NCBI GenBank assembly: GCA_014155875.1
Contig: JACEFZ010027747.1
Coordinates: 1 to 64,000 of the forward strand
Source of the DNA: Cepaea nemoralis
Taxonomy: Eukaryota > Mollusca > Gastropoda > Stylommatophora > Helicidae
Length of the DNA stretch: 64,000 nucleotides
Reading direction: 5' to 3'
The position numbers and the translations under genes were made by a program. The notes under the pieces are model-generated. The model did not search any database, had not been told where the DNA came from, and saw nothing but the letters and a program-made list of their open reading frames with translations. Positions 30,171-43,616 of the stretch are shown here, piece by piece (position 1 is the first letter of the stretch; each line of letters starts with the position of its first letter).

Positions 30171-31013
30171 CAGTGTTTTCCCAACCTTTTTTGTGCTATG
30201 CCCCACCTAAGCCTTTCTAAAATTATTATGCTCCCCCCCCCCCCCCCCCCCCCCCATATCCCACCCCCTCCATATGCATCATTTTTAATATTCAAAAATT
30301 GAAATGTTCATTAAAGAAACTTGAATTTTTCTTTTAAAGAAGGGCTCACGGTTCCCAGAGGCCCCCCCCCCCTCCCCCCACCCGGTCCTGCGTCCCTGTG
30401 TGTCGGTTGTGTTTTGAGTGAGTTTTTTTTTTTTTTTTTTTGGTTCGGCGGTTACCCCAGACAAGCTGGTTCCCCCGCCTCCCTATTTTTTTTTGTGTGG
30501 ACCCTTAGTCTCACTGTGAGCTATTGCCTACAGTGGTCCACCAGGCCCACATCTAAGGTGAATATATGTGATGTGTTTTTATTTGATCATCCCGGCCCCC
30601 GACCAGACCAGGCGCACTACTGGGGGGGGGGGGAAGCAGCAAATGCACCCGATCCTAGCCAAACGACCGATAGGTTTTAGGAAGAAATCACTAGGAAATT
30701 ATTGAGCAAACACAGTAAGTAAATTTTCAAAACATATAATGGAGAACTGAAATTCAAGTACAAAATAATTTTAATGAAACATTTTTCTATATTATTTTAA
30801 TTATTAGTAATTATTTAAATTTAGTAAGATCCTTGCGCTTGCTGCAAAGAGATTTTATGTCAGGTTCCAATTTAGTTAACTTCAGTCTCAAGTCTCCCCG
30901 TTTTGTTATATCCAGCTGATTTCTTCCATTTTCGAATTCCCCCCCCCCCTCTTAACAATCGAATTGCCCCCCCCCCCCCCTGTGGGGTGTGGGCCCCACG
31001 TTGGGAAACACTG
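30171..31013. mobile_element. 843-bp non-autonomous hAT-type element
   Basis: The ends are CAGTGTTTTCCCAACC on the left and GTTGGGAAACACTG on the right. This is a typical short hAT terminal repeat beginning CAGTG. Flanks GCTTAGAG and GTTTGGAG (31014-31021) are an 8-bp target duplication with two mismatches, the size hAT transposases make. The inside has C runs (30233-30255, 30363-30374, 30942-30951, 30967-30980), a T run (30422-30440) and a G run (30621-30632), but no transposase frame. Confidence 0.85.
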
Positions 31014-31406
31014 GTTTGGAGAGATTTTCAGATCTTGTCAGATTTGAGAGTGACATCCTTCTGTTCCAGAATCCGTTTGATTGTAAACTTAATGGTGTGC
31101 CACTTGAATTACAGTTAGAGCTCATTGAGAAGGAAGTACCGCTGCTTACCTGATGTTGAGTTTCCGAAACTTAAGAAATTTGCCGCTGGTATGACATCAT
31201 TGTTTGGAACAATATATGTCTGTGAGCTAACATTTTCAAAAAGGAAGTCTGTGAAGTCACCACATCGAATGAGATTGATTGATAAACATTTGAAAGCAAT
31301 TCTCTTGATTATATGCAGCAATTCCAAACCAAACATTGATAGTATTTTGAAAGCCACACGTCAGTTTCACAAAACTCACTATCCTCTTTTGCTGCTTAGT
31401 TTGTGA
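31014..31406 (+). pseudogene. hAT transposase fossil, C-terminal dimerisation domain
   Basis: The C-terminal hAT dimerisation motif is clear: FPKLKKFAAGMTSLFGTIYV, then CELTFSKRKSVKSPHRMRL and IDKHLKAILLII. The frame runs to a TGA at 31404-31406. A TGA near 31152 breaks the link to the upstream part. With 4542-5695 and 30057-30170 this accounts for most of one transposase gene. Confidence 0.85.
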
Positions 31407-31444
31407 GATTCAGATATGTGCACAATATGTCTGATGTAACTATC

Positions 31445-32207
31445 TGACATAAGCCTGGGGCATTGACATTGAGGTGAGTGACCGGGCATGAGAAAGAATG
31501 GAGATGAAAGTGGGAGACAGTAAAGTGACTGACCTGGCTATGAGTAAACAGCCAGTCCTTAGAAATAATGGGAAGGGTGAGTGTGGACCCCAGGGGATGG
31601 GGCGAAAGGCAGTTGTGTGTTGTGTGAAGTCAGGAGACAAAAAAGGCAGTGAGAGAAGAGACCGACTGCGGGTCAGGTCGTTTAAGAGAGATCTCCGTGT
31701 TGTGTTGTTCTCCTAGTTGTGAAGACAGGCCTGAACCCAGAGTGGGTTCTGTAGCGAGTGTAGGCCTAAACCCAGAGTGGGTTGCATAGTTGAGCAGTGG
31801 CTCCAACCCAATGTGTGGGTTGTATTGTGGGAGATCCAGCCGTGGATAGTAGCTGGATTACCTGTCTTGTGGAGTTGATAAGAAGCAGGCCGTGAGAAGG
31901 CATTGTTGTGTGCTGGTTAAATTGTGAGGAGGATATTTATATTCTATGGATTATATATTGTTTTCTGGATGTATAAACATGTTCCGTTTGTCCGTCTTAT
32001 TTCTGTAATAAAGGATTATGTGCGCCAACGGAATCTTGTTTAATGACTGGTGAATATGCACTGCAGGGGTGAGTTATATTGCAAGACAGTTAAATATCTC
32101 CATTGACACCCCCTGAGTATCGTTACCTAGACAACGACCATCACACGATAATATCAAGCAAAGATCATCAAGAACATTGGACTGATTATAAAGAAAAACG
32201 TGTGATA
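31445..32207 (+). repeat. LTR 1
   Basis: Starts TGACATAAGCC and ends GTGTGATA. It has AATAAA near 32010, a likely polyadenylation signal. It differs from LTR 2 and LTR 3 by scattered substitutions and small indels. The last two bases are TA in place of the usual CA. Confidence 0.85.
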
Positions 32208-33998
32208 ACTGGAGGCTACGTCCGTGCAAGATTGAGAACAAACTGGGAGCTCGTCGCTTAGTAAAGAGTTTCTGACAGCTGCATTCGGTCAAGGAACACC
32301 GTGCAATATTGAGATATCTGTGGGCTCTTCGCTGAAAGAGAGGAGTTATTATCTGTGACTTAGTTCCATCAATTTAGACAGTACTGCTCCAAGAAATTAA
32401 TGTGAACTCTTCAGTGTGTGCGCCAGATAATTCACACAGACAGACGAGAGTGTGATGCACAACCATCAGATGGACCAACGAACAACAGTAAAAGGGAGAT
32501 TAATTGTTTCAAATGTGGAAGGAAGGGGCATATCAGTCATCAATGTAGGATGAGAGAAACAGAGCACTCAAATGCAGCGCAAATAATTGAGACGCTGAAC
32601 AATGAAGATTGTAGTGGGTGCAAACCTCTTTTTGAAAAAGACAGTCAGCCAGTCCTAATATGCGGTCATACAGTAAAAGCAGGATCAGCAGTGCATGAAG
32701 GAGGCAGTTTGAAGCTGCATCAGGGATTTGTCAAAGATAGGAGAGCGTTAACAATTAGGGATTCCGGATGTACGTCCATCGGAGTTAGAAAGAGTTTAGT
32801 TCATCCCTCGGATTATACAGGGAAAAAGATTAGATGCATAACATTCAACGGCACAGTAGAGTTCTACCCATTAGCCATAATAACTGTAAAAACACCATAT
32901 ATCACTGGAAGAGTGACAGCGTGTGTTTTGGACTCACCAGTGGCTGATTTGGTCATAGGAAATGTTATAGGAGTTAAAGATTGTACAGAAGAGGAAGTAG
33001 TTTATTGGGACCAAAAATATAGTGTAAGCAGTAATGAGGTAGTTACCACAGGAGAACCTAAATTAGAGAGTATAGCTGAGGTAGAAGAGGCACTTGAAGT
33101 AGACACAGGAACTCAGGACAAGGATAGTACTGCTGAGCAGATGAGAATGGATCCCAAATATAGTGCTAGTGAATCCCAGAGACAAGATACTACTCTGAAC
33201 AAATGTTCGCAAGGGTGTAGGAGAGTAGAACATAGGCAGTCAAAGAAAGGTAGATGGTGCTTCGAGAGGAAGAACAATGTTCTCACTCGCAGGTTTTCAG
33301 ATAGCAGAACGGCATGTGGGCAAGTAGCAGTACCTTTAGCACGCAGAGACCGGTATACTAGAACAGCTCAGGATAGTGCATGTGCAGGGCATATAGGCAT
33401 AAGGCGTATGCAGCAGAAAGCACGGTGCCAGATATATGGGCCAAGATTGAATAAAGAGTTCAGACTAAACAGAGACGCAAGTGTAACGGTGCAATATGCA
33501 GATAGGAAAGTTGAGTCAGGGCAAAAGAGTGTTCGCGACATTACTGACCCAGGGCTAGGGATAGCAAATAGATGTTGTAATTGTAGAGGTACCATGAGTC
33601 ATGGGTACATGAAAGGTAGACACAGCATCGACAGGAATCAGAGGAGGGTTAATGCAAGAACAGAACCACCTGATATAGGGTCGGTACACAAATAGTATTG
33701 TGGATTCGTGAAGTAGTAAGAGACTTGTGGGTACATAAGTATAATGCTTTTCTATGATGTATTATTATTATGTGATGTATTAGTTCATGCATTGGTACAC
33801 AAGATAGAAAGATGGTTGTATATATGTGTGGGGAATATGGGAGTGTACTATGAGCATTTCATGTATTATTTAGGGTGGTAGTTGGAGTAAGGTGCAGCCA
33901 TACTTAGGGCTGCCCAGGCTATATGTCTGGGTCACATGATTAGTAAGTTTTAGTCTCCCAATATTTGAAAACTAAGTTTTCTTTTAAGAGGGGGGTGA
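32208..33998 (+). mobile_element. Internal region 1, 3.4-kb deletion derivative
   Basis: It begins with a 2-base spacer and a primer-binding-like TGGAGGCTACGTCC (32210-32223). It follows internal region 2 to 32450, then jumps to sequence matching 38407 onward. AGAGT is present at both edges in region 2 (35004-35008 and 38402-38406). The deletion is 3398 bp and removed the long leader and most of gag. It ends with a purine tract AAGAGGGGGG before LTR 2. Confidence 0.85.
32418..33695 (+). CDS. Gag zinc knuckle-protease-integrase remnant protein, copy 1
   Basis: This is a 425-aa open frame. Its first ~11 codons come from the leader, fused across the 3.4-kb deletion to the gag end. One zinc knuckle is complete (C30, C33, H38, C43). 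A retropepsin-like domain follows, with DSG at 115-117 (usual DTG/DSG catalytic site) and DLVIGN as the later hydrophobic-Gly motif. After a charged linker comes SACAGHIGIRRMQQKARCQ near residue 322, which resembles the HHCC zinc finger of integrases. Everything between protease and that point (RT, RNase H) is absent. The product cannot reverse transcribe. It is the only copy with an unbroken frame through the whole 3' part. Confidence 0.7.
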   Translation: MRQIIHTDRRECDAQPSDGPTNNSKREINCFKCGRKGHISHQCRMRETEHSNAAQIIETLNNEDCSGCKPLFEKDSQPVLICGHTVKAGSAVHEGGSLKLHQGFVKDRRALTIRDSGCTSIGVRKSLVHPSDYTGKKIRCITFNGTVEFYPLAIITVKTPYITGRVTACVLDSPVADLVIGNVIGVKDCTEEEVVYWDQKYSVSSNEVVTTGEPKLESIAEVEEALEVDTGTQDKDSTAEQMRMDPKYSASESQRQDTTLNKCSQGCRRVEHRQSKKGRWCFERKNNVLTRRFSDSRTACGQVAVPLARRDRYTRTAQDSACAGHIGIRRMQQKARCQIYGPRLNKEFRLNRDASVTVQYADRKVESGQKSVRDITDPGLGIANRCCNCRGTMSHGYMKGRHSIDRNQRRVNARTEPPDIGSVHK

Positions 33999-34764
33999 TG
34001 ACATAAGCCTGGGTCATTGACATTGAGTTGAGTGACCGGGCATGAGAAAGAATGGAGATGAAGAGTGGGAGACAGTAAAGTGACTGACCTGGCTATGAGT
34101 AAACAGCCAGTCCTTAGAAATAAATAGGGAAGGGTAGAGTGTGGAACCCCTAGGGGATGGGGCGAAAGACAGTTGTGTGTTGTGTGAAGTCAGGAGACTA
34201 AAAAGGCAGTGAGAGAAGAGACCGACTGCGGGTTAGGTCGTTTAAGAGAGATCTCCGTGTTGTGTTGTTCTCCTAGTTGTGAAGACAGGCCTGAACCCAG
34301 AGTGGGTTCTGTAGCGAGTGTAGGCCTAAACCCAGAGTGGGTTGCATAGTTGAGCAGTGGCTCCAACCCAATGTGTGGGTTGTATTGTGGGAGATCCAGC
34401 CGTGGATAGTAGCTGGATTACCTGTCTTGTGGATTTGATAAGAAGCAGGCCGTGAGAAGGCATTGATGTGTGCTGGTTAAATTGTGAGGAGGATATTTAT
34501 ATTCTATGGATTATATTGTTTCTGGATGTATAAACATGTTCCGTTTGTCCGTCTTATTTCTGTAATAAAGGATTATGTGCGCCAACGGAATCTTGTTTAA
34601 TGACTGGTGAATATGCACTGCAGGGGTGAGTTATATTGCAAGACAGTTAAATATCTCCATTGACACCCCCTGAGTATCGTTACCTAGACAACGACCATCA
34701 CACGATAATATCAAGCAAAGATCATCAAGAACATTGGACTGATTATAAAGAAAAACGTGTGATA
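33999..34764 (+). repeat. LTR 2 (shared middle LTR)
   Basis: Same ends as LTR 1. It serves as the 3' LTR of the first unit and the 5' LTR of the second. A purine tract precedes it and a primer-binding-like site starts at 34767. Confidence 0.85.
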
Positions 34765-34784
34765 ACTGGAGGCTACGTCCGTGC

Positions 34785-37178
<2,394 letters not shown>

Positions 37179-37727
37179 ATGCCTACTTTAATGGAATATA
37201 TTGAAGCAGGTGAACTAATAGGCCTGAAAGGTAAAGAGTTACAGGAGTATGCAGAAGCAAAAGAACAAAAACAGACGGAAAGAGAGGAGAGGCATAATGA
37301 ACGCGAGGCAAAGCGTCTACAGGAAGAGACACAAGTAAAACTAGCTGAAATGGAAAACAAACGTCTACAGGAAGTAAAGTTAGCTGAAATGGAAAACAAG
37401 CGTCTACAGGAAGAGACACAAGTAAAATTAGCCGAAATAGAAAACAAGCGTCTACATGAAGAGAAAGAGACACAATTGAAACTAGAAATGACACAACTGG
37501 AACTTGAAAATTTAAAACAAACAAATGCGGTGGAAATCGAGAAAGAGAAGATTAAGATGGAAGCGGAAATTGCTATTAAAAAGTTAGAATTTGCATCGAA
37601 GGGTCAAAGTGAGGAAAGTAGAAAACCGTCGCAGTCGTCACAGAGACTAAAACTGCCATACTTTACGGACCGGGATTGTCTTGAAGCCTATCTTTGCGAG
37701 ATTCGAATCATCTGTGAAAAGCTTTAG
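37179..37727 (+). pseudogene. Gag N-terminal part, coiled-coil region
   Basis: The start is set at MPTLMEYIEAGELIGLKGKE, the usual opening of this gag type in molluscs and relatives; the frame is open further upstream but without family features. Residues ~20-110 form a charged coiled coil with tandem copies of RLQEETQVKLAEMENK. A capsid start follows (LPYFTDRDCLEAYLCEI). A TAG at 37725-37727 closes the frame. The sequence just beyond looks coding in another frame for ~35 bp and then returns, so two compensating indels explain the break. Confidence 0.75.
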
Positions 37728-37745
37728 GTATTCCAGAGAAAGAGT

Positions 37746-39182
37746 ATGCGATTCAGACTTGGCGAGTTTCTTACGGGCAAGGCACTAGACACCATGTTCA
37801 ATGTACCTGTAGAAGAAAGAAACAACTACACTATCTTACGTCAACGTTTGCTGACAAAGTTCCAACTCACTGAGCATGGATATAGGACAAAGTTTAGACA
37901 GTTAGTGCCAGAGACAAATCAAGATTTCACAGATTTTGTTAACACAGTAAAGAACACATTTAACAAATGGATGGAGCTTGCAGAAGTAGGGAAAGATTTT
38001 AATAAATTAGTAGATCTAATGTTAAGAGACAAGGTAGTATCTGCATGCAATTCTAATTTAGTGGCGTTCTTTGAGGAACGGAAGCCAAAGGACATAGACA
38101 CAATGTCTCAGTTAGGGCAAAACTATATGACTGCACATCCTAACGTATCTATTGGGAAACTAATGAGTGAGGAAATAGTCTGTGCAGCGTACACTAAACA
38201 GGACCAGAATCCAGTCATCAGACCAAGGGCGAAAAGTGTGGATTCAGCACAGAAAGGTGAGCAGCAAGAACTTCAAGATAATTGTTTCCGAGGAAACAAT
38301 GTTGGTAGAGTAGGACGGTACCCATATAGAAGAGGGAACTTCCAGAGACGTCCAAATTATGCCGGATGTTGGAATTGTGGGAGCTGGAGACACAAGGCAG
38401 CAGAGTGTGATGCACAACCATCAGATGGACCAACGAACAACAGTAAAAGGGAGATTACTTGTTTCAAATGTGGAAGGAAGGGGCATATCAGTCATCAATG
38501 TAGGATGAGAGAAACAGAGCACTCAAATGCAGCGCAAGTAATTGAGACGCTGAACAATGAAGATTGTAGTGGGTGCAAACCTCTTTTTGAAAAAGACAGT
38601 CAGCCAGTCCTAATATGCGGTCACACAGTTAAAGCAGGATCAGCAGTGCATGAAGGAGGAAGTTTGAAGCTGCATCAGGGATTTGTCAATGATAGGCCAG
38701 CGTTAACAATTAGGGATTCCGGATGTACGTCTATCGGAGTGAGGAGAAGTTTAATAGATCCCTCGGATTATACAGGGAAAAAGATTAGATGCATAACATT
38801 CAACGGCACAGTAGAGTTCTACCCAGTAGCCATAATAACAGTAAAAACACCATATATCACTGGAAGAGTGACAGCGTGTGTTTTGGACTCACCAGTGGCT
38901 GATTTGATCATAGGAAATGTTATAGGAGTTAAAGATTGTACAGAAGAGGAAGTAGTTTATTGGGACCAAAAATATAGTGTAAGCAGTAATGAGGTAGTTA
39001 CCACAAGAGAACCTAAATTAGAGAGTATAGCTGAGGTAGAAGAGGCACTTGAAGTAGACACAGGAACTCAGGACAAGGATAGTACAGCTGAGCAGATGAG
39101 AATGGATCCCAAATATAGTGCTAGTGAATCCCAGAGACAAGATACTACTCTGAACAAATGTTCCAAGGGTGTAGGAGAGTAG
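37746..39182 (+). pseudogene. Gag capsid-zinc knuckles-protease, copy 2
   Basis: In the same frame as the upstream gag part after the local break. The capsid part (residues 7-135) includes LTKFQLTEHGYRTKFRQL, a SCAN-like pattern. Two CCHC knuckles follow (208-221 CWNCGSWRHKAAEC; 239-252 CFKCGRKGHISHQC). The retropepsin-like DSG is at 324-326 and LIIGN at 387-391. The frame ends at 39182 because one base is missing near 39163 compared with copy 1 (TGTTCCAAGG against TGTTCGCAAGG). Confidence 0.8.
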
Positions 39183-39649
39183 AACATAGGCAGTCAAAGA
39201 AAGGTAGATGGTGCTTCGAGAGGAAGAACAATGTTCTCACTCGCCGCTTTTCAGATAGTAGAACTGCACGTGGGCAAGGAGCAGTACCTTTAGCACATAG
39301 AGACCGATATACTAGAACAGCTCAGGATAGTGCATGTGCAGGGCACATAGGCATAAGGCGTATGCAGCAGAAAGCAAGGTGCCAGATATATGGGCCAAGA
39401 TTGAATAAAGAGTTCAGACTAAACAGAGACTCAAGTGTAACGGTGCAATATGCAGATAGGAAAGTTGAGTCAGGTCAAAAGAGTGTTCGCGACATTACTG
39501 ACCCAGGGCTAGGGATAGCAAACAGATGTTGTAATTGTAGAGGTACCATGAGTCATGGGTACATGAAAGGTAGACACAGCATCGACAGGAATCAGAGGAG
39601 GGTTAATGCAAGAACAGAACCACCTGATATAGGGTCGGTACACAAATAG
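39158..39649 (+). pseudogene. Integrase zinc-finger remnant region, copy 2
   Basis: This is the shifted continuation of the frame above. It matches the last ~145 residues of copy 1 closely, including SACAGHIGIRRMQQKARCQ and the end PPDIGSVHK at the same stop. That the same pro-to-integrase junction occurs in both internal regions shows the RT loss predates the tandem, or was copied with it. Confidence 0.65.
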
Positions 39650-39954
39650 TATTGTGGATTCGTGAAGTAGTAAGAGACTTGTGGGTACATAAGTATAATG
39701 CTTTTCTATGATGTATTATTATTATGTGATGTATTAGTTCATGCATTGGTACACAAGATAGAAAGATGGTTTGTATATATGTGTGGGGAATATGGGAGTG
39801 TACTATGAGCATTTGCATGTATTATTTAGGGTGGTAGTTGGAGTAAGGTGCAGCCATACTTAGGGCTACCCAGGCTATATGTCTGGGTCACATGATTAGT
39901 AAGTTTTAGTCTCCCAATATTTGAAAACGAAGCTTTCTTTTAAGAGGGGGGTGA

Positions 39955-40722
39955 TGACATAAGCCTGGGTCATTGACATTGAGTTGAGTGACCGGGCATG
40001 AGAAAGAATGGAGATGAAGTGGGAGACAGTAAAGTGACTGACCTGGCTATGAGTAAACAGCCAGTCCTGAGAAATAAATGGGAAGGGTGAGTGTGGACCC
40101 CAGGGGATGGGGCGAAAGGACAGTTGTGTGTTGTGTGAAGTCAGGAGACTAAAAAAGTCAGTGAGAGAAGAGACCGACTGCGGGTCAGGTCGTTTAAGAG
40201 AGATCTCCGTGTTGTGTTGTTCTGCTAGTTGTGAAGACAGGCCTGAACCCAGAGTGGGTTCTATAGCGAGTGTAGGGCCTAAACCCAGAGTGGGTTGCAT
40301 AGTTGAGCAGTGGCTCCAACCCAATGTGTGGGTTGTATTGTAGGGAGATCCAGCCGTGGATAGTAGCTGGATTACCTGTCTTGTGGAGTTGATAAGAAGC
40401 AGGCCGTGAGAAGGCATTGATGTGTGCTGGTTAAATTGTGAGGAGGATATTTATATTCTATGGATTATATATTTTTTTCTGGATGTATAAACATGTTCCG
40501 TTTGTCCGTCTTATTTCTGTAATAAAGGATTATGTGCGCCAACGGAATCTTGTTTAATGACTGGTGAATATGCACTGCAGGGGTGAGTTATATTGCAAGA
40601 CAGTTAAATATCTCCATTGACACCCCCTGAGTATCGTTACCTAGACAAACGACCATCACACGATAATATCAAGCAAAGATCATCAAGAACATTGGACTGA
40701 TTATAAAGAAAAACGTGTGATA
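39955..40722 (+). repeat. LTR 3
   Basis: Ends in GTGTGATA at 40722, directly followed by CTATC, the right target duplication. Most alike to LTR 2 by eye. Confidence 0.85.
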
Positions 40723-40727
40723 CTATC

Positions 40728-40899
40728 TTTTTGCTAACGTCGCCTTCTTTGATAACTTTGTTTAGTAAATAAATATAAATATGTTGGTTGTCTTTGTTTG
40801 TTTGTTTGTTTGTGAGCACTGCACGCCCTTTCCATGATTAACTTAGTTTTTCGTCATTTTCCCCAGAGCTTTCGTTCTAGCTTAAAATTATTGTTAAGG
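40728..40899. other. Flank after LTR 3
   Basis: Contains a short (GTTT)n run near 40795-40813. Presumably this is the original sequence beyond the hAT fossil. No gene seen. Confidence 0.4.
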
Positions 40900-41138
40900 T
40901 TAGTTGCATATCCTTTACAGGACGTTGCAGTCAACACCAGTATTGTTTGCTGTTGTTGATGTCTTGGCAAGTTTACTGTTTAGTAGTTTACCATTGCTTT
41001 TCGAACGACCGGCACCATAACATAGCGTAAAAACCAGCGCAACGTTGTCTGCTGCCAAATCGCTCGCAGTTGTATTTCGAACGTTGGTATACGGGATTAC
41101 GAACCGCGTCCGTAAGACCTTCGCCACGGAGCGCGGCG
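40900..41138 (-). repeat. SINE S1
   Basis: Minus-strand copy. The tRNA-like head at the high-coordinate end contains TCCGTGGC-type and TTCGAAATACAACTGCGAG motifs. The core has TTCGAAAAGCAATGGTAAAC and AACTTGCCAAGACATCAAC. The tail TATGCAACTAAC is at 40899-40910. Confidence 0.75.
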
Positions 41139-41361
41139 CAAGTATTGTATAGATTGAGTATCCGGCCCGCGCTCGTCATTTTGTCAGTTATCCGGCCTGT
41201 TCCCCTGTTCTACACAAACTATTCTCACAGTATATTCCACGCCCTTACGTCCTAACACAGTATATCCATATATCAATAAAACGCAACCCAGTTATAATAC
41301 ATATTCAGCGATGTACTCAACTGCTGTTGACATAAGCCATGTCACTGCTCATTAAAATCTA
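41139..41361. other. Unassigned short spacer
   Basis: No gene or repeat was recognised. A stretch near 41205-41245 (TTCTACACAAACT) weakly resembles 42828-42850. Confidence 0.3.
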
Positions 41362-41568
41362 TTAAGTTGCATGTCCTTCACAGGACGTAGCAGTCTACCC
41401 CAGCATTTAGCTGTTCGTGATTCCTGGGCAAATTTTACGTTCAGTAGTTTGCCATTGCTTTCTGAACGACCGGCTCCTATACCTTTTTCGAATAAAACCA
41501 GCACAGCCGTGTTTCAAACCCGGGTATACGGGCTCACAAACCGCTTTCGCAAGCCCTTAGCCACAGAG
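41362..41568 (-). repeat. SINE S1
   Basis: Minus-strand copy with a good B box in the tRNA head (GGGTTTGAAACA on the minus strand near 41512-41523) and the core TTCAGAAAGCAATGGCAAAC. Confidence 0.75.
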
Positions 41569-41604
41569 AATGTGTTTATAAATAAATAAAGCATATTCGG
41601 TCAC

Positions 41605-42010
41605 ATCTCCGTTGCTCAGCTAATGAGCTGAGTGTGTGGAACGATACTGTGAGCTGTGGATTTCATGTGGAATGCTTTTACATCTGTTCATGGTGGTTTG
41701 TATTGTGAATTTCATGTTCATAAAAATAGGGGACGGCCGTTTGGTGAACAAGCTGGTTTTGATTTATCCAGTAATGTGTGTGCAATTATCGATTTTCTAG
41801 TGACTGCCTGCCGCTTACATCGACGATGAACTAATTCTAGTGGCGGACTGTTGTGTTGACATTCTGGCAGCAGCCTTATGCGTATATGCCTGTGCGTGCT
41901 GTTGGTGTGTTGCAACTGCTGTCTGTTCCACCTCTCACACGGGACAGTGAGGAACATCTTGAACTTACCCTTTTCCCGTGAAGTTGGAACCGCAACTAAC
42001 GACTAACTAC
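41605..42010. repeat. ~400-bp direct repeat, copy A
   Basis: Shares GACACTGTGAGCTGTGGATT-type, TTCTAGTGACTGC-type and TCTGTTCCACCTCTCACA-type blocks in order with 42935-43350, with many substitutions (roughly three quarters alike by eye). Same orientation. It could be old LTRs or a segmental duplication. Confidence 0.65.
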
Positions 42011-42128
42011 TAAGTAAACTAAACGTTAGTTCCGTTTTGTTATAAATACAGTAATTTTTTTCTGACAGTCACCCTCACAAAGAATTATAATTATCACCGT
42101 TCGAACTATTCAACTTCTTTGTGAGTAA

Positions 42129-42473
42129 TTAATGATTAGTGAGGTTCGTTATAATCTCTCTCCGAGAGATCCCTAGGTGCTCCGATCTTCTGCGTAATAA
42201 TTCCGCCAGTGTATCTTGTCTGATCGTACCAAGTCTGTGTTGGTTAATCAAATGTCTCCCGCTCTTGAGAAAGTGTTCATGTCTGGCGGTCCCCTTCCTC
42301 ACTCCCATCTCTCTCACTCTGGAAAAGGAAGCAGATTCCCAAGCGTCCTTAAAGTCATCTGATCTTCCAGGGTCTCCTATGGCGTTCTGTGATGTCTGTA
42401 TCATTCTTGCCCTTTCCCCCTCCATCACCGCCCTGTACACCAACCAAGGGTATCGCTCGGAACCTGTTTTCAA
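42129..42473 (-). CDS. Exon-like ORF of unknown function
   Basis: I do not recognise the protein. The 114-codon frame is compositionally normal (no repeats), charged, with LVYRAVMEGERARMIQTSQN and HFLKSGRHLINQHRLGTIRQ. On the minus strand a plausible acceptor (TTCTTGAAAACAG/GTTCC) precedes the fifth codon, so it could be a terminal exon. It lies between the two ~400-bp direct repeats, so it may instead be the coding part of an old mobile element. No promoter was seen. Confidence 0.4.
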   Translation of the reverse strand: MKTGSERYPWLVYRAVMEGERARMIQTSQNAIGDPGRSDDFKDAWESASFSRVREMGVRKGTARHEHFLKSGRHLINQHRLGTIRQDTLAELLRRRSEHLGISRREIITNLTNH

Positions 42474-42934
42474 GAAAAGGACATTTGTATATTTATAACA
42501 TCATTCGCGAGCCGTACAGAATTATCAGCTGACAAATGAGACTGCTATATCTGGACGAACACTGTATTATCTCACTTATGGAACTGATCGCTAGAACTAC
42601 GTTTCTTTGGGAGGTGTGTGAAGGTTGTTGGTATTGATGATGTTGCCACTAGACTCGTTGATATTTTTTTAAAATATAAAGTTTATAGATGTATTGAATT
42701 TCGAGTCCCTCCTGCGATTGCCTTGGCATTCGACTTGGACATTCCCAGCCCCTATTCTATTTGAAACCGCTGAGGCAGGTCTTTTATATAAAAGTTATCT
42801 CAGATTTTCTATAAATGCCATAGTATTATATTCTACACAAACAGCTATTACAGTTATCTTCTATCTTCCGTTAATTATCCCCGTATCTTGTGCAGAAGTC
42901 AATCATAGTAGGTCTATTCACACATGGTTCCGTC
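42474..42934. other. Unassigned spacer between direct repeats
   Basis: No motif was recognised. If the ORF at 42129-42473 is an exon this is where an upstream intron would lie. Confidence 0.35.
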
Positions 42935-43350
42935 CCCCAGCTACTAAGTTAAGTGCTTGGAGCGACACTGTGAGCTGTGGATTACATGTGGAGTGCTTTT
43001 ATATTTGCCTGCGATTGTGAACTGCATGGTCGGAAAAAATGGCGGCTGGCCTGTTGCTGAACTAACTGGGTTGCCATATGCAGTAATGTGTGGCTGATGG
43101 TTTTCTAGACTACTGCTTCCATCGAAGATGAACTGTAATTTTCGTAGCAGACTTTTGGTGTTGGCATTCTGGCAATGGCCTTATGCATGTATACCTGTGC
43201 GGGTTGTTGGTTTGTCGAGACTCCTGTCTGTTCCATTTTTCACATGGGATAGTGAGGAGCATGTTGTGCGATATTCACTGACACAGGAACGGAGCATTAT
43301 GGAGCGACGCTTTGCCATGAAGTTGGAAACGCGACTCACTGACTAACTAG
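42935..43350. repeat. ~400-bp direct repeat, copy B
   Basis: Second copy of the block at 41605-42010, same orientation. Confidence 0.65.
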
Positions 43351-43396
43351 CAATCACTGCAACCACATATATTCTATTCCTAATGTTAACATCTTT

Positions 43397-43596
43397 CTCC
43401 GTAATCCCGTTTATCAGGCAGAGTCTCGTAGTGGACGAGAGCTGGAAGCGGTTCGACCCCCTCTGGTGACTTGCGGGATAACTGAGCCGGCCGCTCAGAA
43501 AGCAATGGCAAACTACTGAGCGTAATCTAGCCAAGAAATCAACAATCAGCTGAAAGATGCTGCTGTTGACAGCGATGTCCTATAAAGGATATGCGG
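43397..43596 (+). repeat. SINE S1
   Basis: Plus-strand copy with a B box (GGTTCGACCCC near 43448), the core CTCAGAAAGCAATGGCAAAC and the end AAAGGATATGC. Confidence 0.75.
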
Positions 43597-43616
43597 GGAA
43601 AAAACATGTTAACATG

